From Verrucomicrobiia bacterium (GTDB taxonomy: Bacteria > Verrucomicrobiota > Verrucomicrobiia > Limisphaerales > JADLHS01): 64,000 bases of DNA. Positions 47,642 through 54,388 of the stretch are shown here, piece by piece. The stretch covers positions 785,360-849,359 of the forward strand of contig JAMLJH010000001.1 in NCBI GenBank assembly GCA_023953615.1. The letters run 5' to 3'. Below the pieces are notes generated by a model that worked only from the letters and a program-made list of their open reading frames with translations, did no database searches and was not told the DNA's origin. The position numbers and the translations under genes were made by a program. Numbering within the stretch: position 1 is the first letter of the stretch; each line of letters starts with the position of its first letter.

Positions 47642-48229
47642 ATGAGTCAAAATATATGGGAAAGCCGGTATCAAACGAGCGACCGGCACTGGGACAAGGG
47701 CGCGCCCTCGCCGGGTCTGGTGGATTTTCTGGCCGCGCATCCGAATTTGCCCGGCCACACGGTTTGCGTTCCGGGCGGCGGCACGGGGCACGACGCGGGG
47801 GCCTGGGCGCGCGCCGGATTCCGCGTCTATGGCTACGACATCGCGCCCACGGCCATCCGACTCAGCCGGGAACGCGCCGCGAGTCAGAGCTGGCCCGCGC
47901 AGTTTCGCGAGCTGGATTTTTTGCGGGACGAGCCGCCGTTCCAATTTGACTGGCTGTTCGAGCACACGTTGTTCTGCGCGATTGAACCGGAGGAACGCGA
48001 CTTGTACGTTCGCGCGGTGCGGCGCTGGGTGAAACCGGGCGGCACTTACCTGGCCGTGAACTATCTGATCCCCGATACGGACGGGCCGCCCTTCGGCACG
48101 ACCCGTAAAGAAATTGTGGAACGCTTTTCGCCCCACTTCCGGTTGCGGGAAGATTGGGTGCCGCGCTCGTACCCGAACCGCACCGGGTTGGAACGCATCT
48201 TTCGCTGGCAGGCGAATCAAAGTCGGTAG
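47642..48229 (+). CDS. TPMT-like SAM-dependent methyltransferase
   Basis: A 195-residue protein of the thiopurine S-methyltransferase/tellurite methyltransferase type. W6-E-x2-Y (IWESRYQ), PGGGTGHDAGAW as SAM-binding loop and FEHTLFCAIEPEERDLY are family marks. It would methylate thiol, selenium or tellurium compounds. It sits between the two copies of the small ORF with the same direction, 87 bases after the first. No other resistance gene is visible nearby. Confidence 0.85.
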   Translation: MSQNIWESRYQTSDRHWDKGAPSPGLVDFLAAHPNLPGHTVCVPGGGTGHDAGAWARAGFRVYGYDIAPTAIRLSRERAASQSWPAQFRELDFLRDEPPFQFDWLFEHTLFCAIEPEERDLYVRAVRRWVKPGGTYLAVNYLIPDTDGPPFGTTRKEIVERFSPHFRLREDWVPRSYPNRTGLERIFRWQANQSR

Positions 48230-48256
48230 CGTCTGTCTATTCAGGAAACACCGTTC

Positions 48257-48569
48257 GAGTTAAATCGTCATGGCGCGCCGCCAGCATCCCGGTAGGATGG
48301 ATTAAAACATGATCGAATTTGAACAGTTCAAAGAATTGATCGCGGAAATTCAGTCGCAAGGATATGACGCGGCAACTGCGTCACGTTACGCGGCGCGGAT
48401 TGGCGACCGTCCGGGTTATGACCTGCAAGGGAATATCGTCGTGCGGGATGAAAACGACCGGATTTTGGCGCGGTTGCGTCCGCTGAAGTTTTACGAGGAC
48501 TGAACCACGACCGCGCTGGCCGGCAGCGTCGTGGCCAGCGGCGTGAACGGAGTGGTCGGGCGCGAGGCT
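48257..48569 (+). repeat. Direct repeat unit, copy 2
   Basis: The second copy of the repeat described at 47311-47623, with the same order of leader, small ORF and trailer. Sequence divergence is concentrated at third codon positions and a few first positions, which suggests an old duplication with both copies kept. Confidence 0.8.
48309..48503 (+). CDS. Small conserved protein, copy 2
   Basis: A 64-residue paralogue of the protein at 47363. It has one extra residue in the DENDR segment (DG-DR in copy 1). The identical last eleven residues, ARLRPLKFYED, suggest a functional C-terminus. It is a likely partner or regulator of the intervening methyltransferase, or simply a duplicated family; the sequence does not decide. 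Confidence 0.7.
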   Translation: MIEFEQFKELIAEIQSQGYDAATASRYAARIGDRPGYDLQGNIVVRDENDRILARLRPLKFYED

Positions 48570-48678
48570 AAATCTCACGGCTCGTCCCGAGTCTTGCTTG
48601 GTTGGTCATGGACCCTTTACTTTTGCCGGTGCGCTTGCAGGTTGGCGGGTTTCTGTTAGCGTTACGGCGCAACGAGTT

Positions 48679-48717
48679 GCCGGGGTGGCGAAATGGCAGA
48701 CGCACAGGACTTAAAAT
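48679..48717 (+). pseudogene. 5' half of a tRNA-Leu(TAA) gene
   Basis: 39 bases match the first half of the intact tRNA-Leu at 52227-52314 with one difference (GCCGGGGTGGCG against GCCGGTGTGGCG). The match stops in the anticodon loop at TTAAAAT, a common crossover site for tyrosine recombinases. It is on the opposite strand from the intact gene. It therefore looks like a recombination scar from an integrated element or a second integration event. Confidence 0.8.
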
Positions 48718-48838
48718 TGGTTTTTCACCGATTTCAGAGGGTATCTTCACATTTCAAAAAACGCAGTTAGACCATTGTTTTTATTGGTCGAAATGCATTT
48801 TAGCCGCGTTAATCAAGAGGTTCGATTCAACGGGTGCT

Positions 48839-48862
48839 AGTGTCGCAAAAAGTGTCGCAAAA
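48839..48862 (+). repeat. 12-base tandem repeat, possible integrase arm-type site
   Basis: AGTGTCGCAAAA occurs twice in a row, 122 bases past the half tRNA. Related 12-base tandem pairs flank the intact tRNA-Leu (52154-52177 and 52364-52387). Such direct repeats next to a tRNA core site are what arm-binding sites of tyrosine integrases look like; this is inferred. Confidence 0.55.
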
Positions 48863-48863
48863 T

Positions 48864-49923
48864 AAAATGGCGATCTTGGTCAAAATTGCGACCAAGACAA
48901 AATGTGTGTGTGACAAAACTAGCGGGCGATTGAACGAAGCAAACGAAACTTCAACGGGTGCGACCAGGGTCATGGTTTCGTCATCGCGACATCAGACCGA
49001 TCTTCGGAACTACAGCAGTTTAATTAAAGTTGTCGCCGTGGCATCGAACGAGTGTAACCCCATGAAGGTGGGGTCCGAATGGGGAATGGCGCCTCTGTCC
49101 GCGAGGTTTTGGACTGCGGCAGTCCCCTGCCGCTCCTATGGAGCTTGTGATTTGTTGCGGGTGAGTTTCCATACGTATGCCGCGCCGCTGGCGCTGGGAA
49201 CGGAGCGCGGGCGGTCCCGCGCCCGCAGCGCGGCGCCAGACTAGAAGGCGTTGATTGATCCGCAAGCCGAGCTTCCGGTTCACGCGCTGCGGACGGAGAC
49301 CGTCCGCGCTCCGGGAACACCTCGGTCTTTATTCCGCTGCCAATGGTTCCCCGGACCGAGCTGGCAGTTGACCACATCACCGGTCGCGCCGGTGCTTGTC
49401 CCGAACCCAGGGCGGTCGTCCGTTTGACTCCAGCGCTTGGCTTGAGGTTGGGAGGCCCGCTGCTATAAACGAAAAAATCAAGCGGCCACGGCTTTATTTA
49501 ATCCGCTCTAATAATTTTTCCACAAGTGCAGACGGTCGTTCGTTTCCGGTTGGCGAAGGAGTGCAAAGCGGCAGCGATGCCAAGCCGGCAGGAACCGAGT
49601 TAGCCGCGAATGAACGCTGACGGGAAAATCAAAAAATCCTTGATGGAAGCCGCGTGTCCCTTTCATTTTTGGATTGGCGTTCATTCGTGGTTGCCACTCT
49701 TTGCCAGAAAAGCGCATACGGATTTCTGACAATGAGCTGACGAGCAAGTCCGGATTTCTGTAACAACAGCCAGCCAGTTTTTGTTACAAACAGTAACGGC
49801 ATATTATCGTGAAACCCATTGATAACAGCATAGTTAACCGCGTGCGAGGCAGTCAGTCAGGCAGCGTGTTTTTGCCGAACCATTTCGCAGACTTGCGACA
49901 ACCAGCCGTCAGTAGAAGTCGCA
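48864..49923. other. Gene-free stretch with palindromic repeats
   Basis: About 1060 bases have no supported gene. They contain the arm of the long inverted repeat (49107-49134, ttggactgcggcagtcccct), a hairpin at 49205-49222 (GCGCGGG/CCCGCGC), a triloop hairpin at 49289-49307 (GCGGACGG, loop AGA) and an inverted pair near 49600-49700 with the word gcgttcattcg. It is a decayed part of the accessory region. Confidence 0.5.
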
Positions 49924-51156
49924 TTACGTGCCGGGAATCAACCTTTTGGTTTCTTCCACGAGCGAATGATCGAACGCGCTGGCATAAATGTCCAAGGTAG
50001 ATGCTTTGAGGCGAAGTTGTCGCCCGGTTTTGCGCCAGTCTGAAACCGCCTTGAAAACCTCGCGGAGAATTTTCTTCGCCTCGGTCGTCTTGAGACCAAA
50101 ACGCGGTGCCGCGGCGAGCGCGCCGGCTACAGTTGGTTCTTCCGGATCTTCGGTGATGGCAGTTTTGCTCATACGAATACGATCCATTTCCGGCACGGGG
50201 TTTAGGTCATAGGCTGGCGAGAGTGACCAGCGACCGGGCGCGCACATCAGGAATCCGTGGTTGCGCAAATGGTCATCGTAGTTACTGGCGAGGAGCGAGA
50301 AAATGAGACGCCGCCACAATTCGCGGAGATCGCCGGGAACATCGTGCCCGAATTGCCGGATGCCGTCGGCCAGCAGCGTGTAAGCACCCGGATCGCCTTG
50401 GGGCCGGCCCAGCAGGGTTGCCGCCGAAATAAATGGAATACGACTTTTGCTCGCACGATCAAACCGAGTAATGACCGCCACACTGTGTCCGCCGACCGGC
50501 ACAAGCTGATGTTCCGCAACTTGAATGCCCGCTTGTTTGGCAAGTGTCAGTGCAAGAATTTCGCCGGCCGCAATGTCCCGCGTATCATCGGGCTTGGGAA
50601 ACTTTGCGATGCCGAGCTGCGCATCTGCCAGACTGACCGCAGACTTGGGGCGCGCCCCGCCGAGCGGCGAACCAGCGCCAAGGAGAAAACGCAAATCCTG
50701 AGCAGTTTCAGTTTCGCTGTGAATGGCGTCGGTGGCTTGAAGCAGTGCGTTAAGGCGAACCAAAGGCGGAAGTTTGCCCGTCGCGGGAGCGAGAAAAGGA
50801 CTTTCGGAGTTGCGGCGGAAGCGCAACGCGCCGACGCGCGCCACATCGTCCAGTGCCAGCACATAATCAATATCGCGGTAAGGCTTCTGCGTCAGAACTT
50901 TTTTCCGAACGGCACGCTCGATGAGGATTCGCCCCCACCGATCCGGTCCGCAATCCTGAATTACCCCAAAGAGCGTTCCTCCGTGATGCGCCCCTCGCTG
51001 GAGCGGAAGCGAAGTCGGATCAATCGCAAAAGCATCATCGCGTTGCAACCACTCCGTCGCGTACTCGAAGGAAACCGCAGCGCTGCGTTCAGCCGCATGC
51101 AGCCGCCCGACGAGGTGGGTCTGCCCCTGCCAGTCAATGTGAACTTCGAGGCTCAT
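49924..51156 (-). CDS. hipA: HipA-like toxin kinase
   Basis: A 410-residue kinase. The N-terminal domain is followed by GAGSPLGGARPKSAV, with the serine-containing loop that is autophosphorylated in E. coli HipA, then the catalytic loop SNYDDHLRNHGFL and the metal-binding LSPAYDLNP. All key residues are present, so it is probably active. HipA enzymes phosphorylate aminoacyl-tRNA synthetases and stop growth. It starts with ATGA overlapping the stop of the upstream hipB, as in known hipBA operons. Confidence 0.9.
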   Translation of the reverse strand: MSLEVHIDWQGQTHLVGRLHAAERSAAVSFEYATEWLQRDDAFAIDPTSLPLQRGAHHGGTLFGVIQDCGPDRWGRILIERAVRKKVLTQKPYRDIDYVLALDDVARVGALRFRRNSESPFLAPATGKLPPLVRLNALLQATDAIHSETETAQDLRFLLGAGSPLGGARPKSAVSLADAQLGIAKFPKPDDTRDIAAGEILALTLAKQAGIQVAEHQLVPVGGHSVAVITRFDRASKSRIPFISAATLLGRPQGDPGAYTLLADGIRQFGHDVPGDLRELWRRLIFSLLASNYDDHLRNHGFLMCAPGRWSLSPAYDLNPVPEMDRIRMSKTAITEDPEEPTVAGALAAAPRFGLKTTEAKKILREVFKAVSDWRKTGRQLRLKASTLDIYASAFDHSLVEETKRLIPGT

Positions 51157-51467
51157 ACGCGGGGCCGACGGATGCGTTGTGGCAGCCGACGCTCATCGAG
51201 GCTCAAGGCGAGTTCATCGCTGGCGGGCGCGGCGAGGTCGGCCAGGCGATCATGCTGGCCCAGAACGAACATGGCCGTCGCCAAAGTGCCGAGCGCAACC
51301 GTTGGATCGCCGCGCTCCAGCCGCCAGAGCGTATCGCGGCTGACAAAAAGACGAGCCGCCATGTCGCTCGTGGAGATGCCGCGCTTGCGCCGCGCGAGCG
51401 CGAGATCGCGGCCCAACTTGCGGAGCGCATGGGCCGCGGGCAACGGAATCGAGCTTATTTTCGACAT
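51153..51467 (-). CDS. hipB: HipB-like antitoxin, XRE family
   Basis: A 104-residue DNA-binding protein with a helix-turn-helix (STSDMAARLFVSRDTLWRLERGDPTVALGTL, about 32-62) and an arginine-rich tail. It is the first gene of the pair and its last bases overlap hipA. Such antitoxins bind HipA and repress their own promoter. Two palindromes lie upstream and are candidate operators. Confidence 0.85.
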   Translation of the reverse strand: MSKISSIPLPAAHALRKLGRDLALARRKRGISTSDMAARLFVSRDTLWRLERGDPTVALGTLATAMFVLGQHDRLADLAAPASDELALSLDERRLPQRIRRPRV

Positions 51468-51489
51468 GGTGTTAGCGTCCTGTATTTCC

Positions 51490-51537
51490 GACGTTAAGTC
51501 AATTAACGTCTTGTGTACCTGACACTAAAAACAGTGT
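51490..51537 (-). promoter_or_regulatory. Candidate HipB operators
   Basis: GACGTTAA and TTAACGTC form a perfect 8-bp palindrome around a 5-base centre at 51490-51510, 23 bases before the hipB start. A second palindrome, ACACT/AGTGT around six bases, lies at 51522-51537. HipB proteins normally bind such sites in their own promoter, so autoregulation is expected. The exact promoter boxes are not certain. Confidence 0.5.
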
Positions 51538-51776
51538 TTCGCTGAGGCAGGATTAAATCATACGCGAACGCCACGTTTCTGGGAGTGACCAATCGGCAGC
51601 GGCTGTTTGAAGGCGAGCCATCGCCGGTGCGCCTGCGCCCTTTTCAGGCGAATGGGAACATCTCCGAAGCGCCAGACGCGCTGGATTGGGCGCTTGGACG
51701 GTCTGGCCTTGCTGCGGGCACACTCGAAAACCGAACCGACCCATCACGTCGTGAACCTTGCCCGGCGTGAGAATGA

Positions 51777-52010
51777 CTACGGTGAGAATCGCAGCGGCGC
51801 AGCGATGACGCGGCCCCGCCGTTCAGCATGCTGCTTCACGATCATCGGCGCACACGGAACGACGTTAAGTGGTTCATTGCGGGCATTGAGCAGCGCAGTG
51901 GCTTCGGCGCGATTTCTCGTGCCCGTACTTTCTTGTTTGCGGGTTTCGGTGTCTTCGACGTAGAACCTGCCGCCACGCTTGCGGCGGTAGAGGACGAATC
52001 GGCGTTTCAT
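51777..52010 (-). pseudogene. Integrase N-terminal remnant, reading left
   Basis: The frame starts at an ATG at 52010 and reads FVLYRRKRGGRFYVEDTET then RKQESTGTRNRAEATALLNA, the N-terminal region common in verrucomicrobial tyrosine integrases. After about 45 residues the similarity ends, and no catalytic domain follows. It lies 217 bases from the tRNA-Leu 3' end and points away from it. The gap 51538-51776 shows no recognisable gene. Confidence 0.55.
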
Positions 52011-52153
52011 AATTTCGGTTTTTTGTCCGAAAGTTATGAATCTGTCCGTGGCCTGGGGTGTCTCAGCGACACCAAACGGGCAGCGAATCCCGTCTTCGCG
52101 AGTGATGACCGGTTAATACCGGGGTGATGATATGGTTTTACCCCAGTATTGAT

Positions 52154-52177
52154 TTCACTGGCACTTTCACTGGCACT
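52154..52177 (-). repeat. 12-base tandem repeat on the 3' side of tRNA-Leu
   Basis: Two copies of AGTGCCAGTGAA (minus strand) lie exactly 50 bases from the tRNA 3' end at 52227. The word starts like the AGTGTCGCAAAA unit on the other side. It may be an integrase arm-type site. Confidence 0.5.
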
Positions 52178-52194
52178 AGCCTTTTCTGGTTGCG

Positions 52195-52221
52195 CTATCC
52201 TGTTGTGAGCCAACAGGATAG
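52195..52221. terminator. Perfect hairpin after tRNA-Leu
   Basis: A 10-bp perfect stem, CTATCCTGTT/AACAGGATAG, with a 7-base loop lies six bases past the tRNA-Leu end. There is no T-run on the tRNA strand; on the plus strand it is followed by aatttt. It could end transcription or form part of the attachment site. Confidence 0.45.
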
Positions 52222-52226
52222 AATTT

Positions 52227-52314
52227 TGGTGCCGGTGGTGGGACTTGAACCCACACGACTTTTTACGGTCCCAGGATTTTAAGTCCTGTGCGTCTGCCAT
52301 TTCGCCACACCGGC
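52227..52314 (-). tRNA. tRNA-Leu (anticodon TAA)
   Basis: 88 bases with encoded CCA. The acceptor stem GCCGGTG pairs with CACCGGC, the anticodon stem CAGGA/TCCTG encloses CTTAAAA giving TAA, and a long variable arm (GGACCGTAAAAAGTCGT) and the T-loop GGTTCAAGTCC follow. It is intact, while a half copy lies 3.5 kb away at 48679. Its 3' part is regenerated in typical integrative elements, which fits its role as an attachment site. Confidence 0.95.
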
Positions 52315-52363
52315 AACTCTGATTTTATTGGTGATTTTTCGTGATCACCAATCGCAATTTGGC

Positions 52364-52387
52364 TTTGCGACACTTTTTGCGACACCA
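52364..52387 (-). repeat. 12-base tandem repeat on the 5' side of tRNA-Leu
   Basis: On the minus strand, GTGTCGCAAAAA is followed by GTGTCGCAAAG, a period of 12. It begins exactly 50 bases from the tRNA 5' end (52314), mirroring the repeat on the 3' side, and matches the pair at 48839-48862. Possible integrase arm-type site. Confidence 0.5.
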
Positions 52388-52423
52388 GCGCGGTATGAAA
52401 CGGATTGAAATCGTTGGTCGTCA

Positions 52424-52620
52424 AGCATCCGTCGCTGTGTGTTGCAAGCCTCATTCGCCCCACAAGTATGTGAAGGTTCTGGATGGACGCAAGCAGCCAA
52501 TTCGGGGCCTTGGCAGCGCAACGGCAAGTTCGTAGCTTGAATCGCCATTGAGGACGAGTCCGGTATGAAGAGCATCATAACTTGAATGGCGTTCGGGGCA
52601 ACCTCTTAAAAAATCGCGCA
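52424..52620 (+). pseudogene. Integrase N-terminal remnant, reading right
   Basis: The plus-strand frame reads KYVKVLDGRKQPIRGL, then after a one-base loss continues WQRNGKFVA, stop, IAIEDESGMKSI in another frame. This matches the start of a different integrase subgroup, usually read DGRK-PIRGLW-RNG. One frameshift and at least one stop show that it is dead. It points away from tRNA-Leu on the opposite side to the other remnant. The rest of the gap to 52883 has no gene I can support, and no cobalamin-riboswitch box was found. Confidence 0.5.
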
Positions 52621-52883
52621 AAGGGCGCCGTTTGCCCCGGCCTCCGGAGCGCGACCGCTTTGACTTCGGCCAGTTTGTGAAGTCCAAAAAGTTTCGGCCC
52701 GCCCGGAAGTCCGAATTTTCCCCGTCAATTTCTGATGCTTCTATCGCAAAAAGCGCCGAGCCAGCGGAGGGCCAATGGAGGAAGCTTGAAGCGTGACCGA
52801 TAATTCCGGGTGAATTTTTGGCACAAGCCTGGTTGTGATGGAGACCCGCAAATCACTCACCACCAGAATCCGGAGCAGATGCC

Positions 52884-54386
52884 ATGAAAACGAAACCAGT
52901 GCTCTTCAACAACACGGTGCTTCGGGACGGGCATCAATCCATGGCCGCCACGCGCATGGCCACCGCCCAGATGCTTTCGGCCGCCCCGATCCTCGACGAA
53001 ATGGGCTTCGCCGGACTCGAAACCTGGGGCGGCGCGACGATTGATTCCTGCCTGCGCTATCTGAACGAAAATCCGTTCGACCGGCTGCGCACGTTGAAAA
53101 AAATCGCGCCCCGGACGCCGCAACTCACGCTGCTGCGCGGGCAGAACATCGTGCAATACGCGAGCTTTCCCGATGACGTGGTGGAAACGTTCGTCCGGCT
53201 GACCTGCGCGAACGGGCAGGACATCCTGCGCATCTTCGACGCGTTGAACGATGTGCGGAATCTGCAAACCGCCATCCAGGCCACGAAAAAATACGGCAAG
53301 CACGCCCGCGGCGAGTTGTGCTACACGATCAGCCCGGTCCACACGGTGGAAAATTTCGTGACGCTGGGCGTCGCGTTGGAAAAGCTGGGGTGTGATTCCA
53401 TCGGCATCAAAGACATGTCGGGCATCATCCAGCCGCAGATCGCCTATCGCTTGGTGAAGGAACTCAAGGGCAAGGTGGGCGTTCCGATTACGCTGCACAC
53501 GCACGACACCGGCGGTCTGGGCGCGGCGAGTTATCTCGCGGCGATTGATGCGGGCGTGGATTGTGTCGAGGTTTCCATCGTGCCCTTCGCGAATGGCACG
53601 TCGCAACCGGACACGCAGCGGATGCTGGCGTTGCTTGAAGGTCACCCGCGTTGTCCGAAGTTCGACACCGAAAAACTCGCGAAACTGCGCGAATACTTCG
53701 AGGGCGTTTACAAAGAACTGTCCAAATTCACCAGCCCGGCGAACGAGCGCGTGGACAGCGATATTCTGATCTATCAAGTGCCCGGCGGCATGTTGTCCAA
53801 CTTCCGCACCCAGCTCAAAGAGCAGGGCATGGCGGATAAATTCGATCAAGTGGTGAAGGAAATTCCCATCGTGCGCGCGGCGCTCGGTTGGATTCCGCTC
53901 GTGACCCCCACATCCCAGATCGTCGGCACGCAGGCGATGATGAACCTGAAGTTTGGGCGCTGGAAAATGATCTGCCAGCCCGCGCAGGACATCGCGCTCG
54001 GCAAATACGGCCAGACGCCGGGGCCGATTGATCCGAATGTTCTGGCGCAGGTGGAAAAGCAAACCGGCAAGAAGCGGGTCACGGAACGGCCGGCGGATTT
54101 GCTCGAACCGGGGCTTAAAAAATATCGCAAACAATGCGCGGAAAAAGGGCTGCCGACCGACGACGAAACCGTGGTGTTGTTCGCCATGTTCCCGCAACAA
54201 GTGGAGGATTTGCACCAGGCGAAATCGAAATCAGCGGCGGCGCCGGCGGCCACGAGTTCAACCGCCGCGCCCGCCGCGCCCGTGGCCCCGGCGAGCGGCC
54301 CGCCCGGCAGCGGCGCGGGGCGGCACTTGTTCGTCACCGTGAACGGCAAGCGCCATGATGTAACGATGGAAACGGTGGAAGGTTGA
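52884..54386 (+). CDS. Pyruvate/oxaloacetate carboxyltransferase (PycB/OadA/transcarboxylase 5S-like)
   Basis: A 500-residue protein with the DRE-TIM-barrel carboxyltransferase domain: LFNNTVLRDGHQSMAATRM at the start, the carboxylated lysine K176 in IGIKDMSGII, and metal-ligand histidines H205 and H207 in LHTHDTGG. After the PYC-OADA helical domain comes an alanine/proline linker and a last 19 residues (LFVTVNGKRHDVTMETVEG) that look like the first strand of an OadA C-terminal domain, but no biotin site. It moves a carboxyl group between biotin and pyruvate or oxaloacetate. A GGAG site lies before the ATG. First gene of the cluster. Confidence 0.9.
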   Translation: MKTKPVLFNNTVLRDGHQSMAATRMATAQMLSAAPILDEMGFAGLETWGGATIDSCLRYLNENPFDRLRTLKKIAPRTPQLTLLRGQNIVQYASFPDDVVETFVRLTCANGQDILRIFDALNDVRNLQTAIQATKKYGKHARGELCYTISPVHTVENFVTLGVALEKLGCDSIGIKDMSGIIQPQIAYRLVKELKGKVGVPITLHTHDTGGLGAASYLAAIDAGVDCVEVSIVPFANGTSQPDTQRMLALLEGHPRCPKFDTEKLAKLREYFEGVYKELSKFTSPANERVDSDILIYQVPGGMLSNFRTQLKEQGMADKFDQVVKEIPIVRAALGWIPLVTPTSQIVGTQAMMNLKFGRWKMICQPAQDIALGKYGQTPGPIDPNVLAQVEKQTGKKRVTERPADLLEPGLKKYRKQCAEKGLPTDDETVVLFAMFPQQVEDLHQAKSKSAAAPAATSSTAAPAAPVAPASGPPGSGAGRHLFVTVNGKRHDVTMETVEG

Positions 54387-54388
54387 AA

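Noticed and set aside
48602-48865. Open frame containing WRNGRRTGLKI
   Set aside because: The motif is translation of the tRNA-Leu fragment; the frame is not a protein.
50257-51522. A 421-codon plus-strand frame over hipBA
   Set aside because: Antisense to two clear genes with conserved motifs; no support on the plus strand.
52388-52883. Cobalamin riboswitch before the mutase cluster
   Set aside because: I looked for the conserved B12-box word GCCACTG and the usual core and did not find them.
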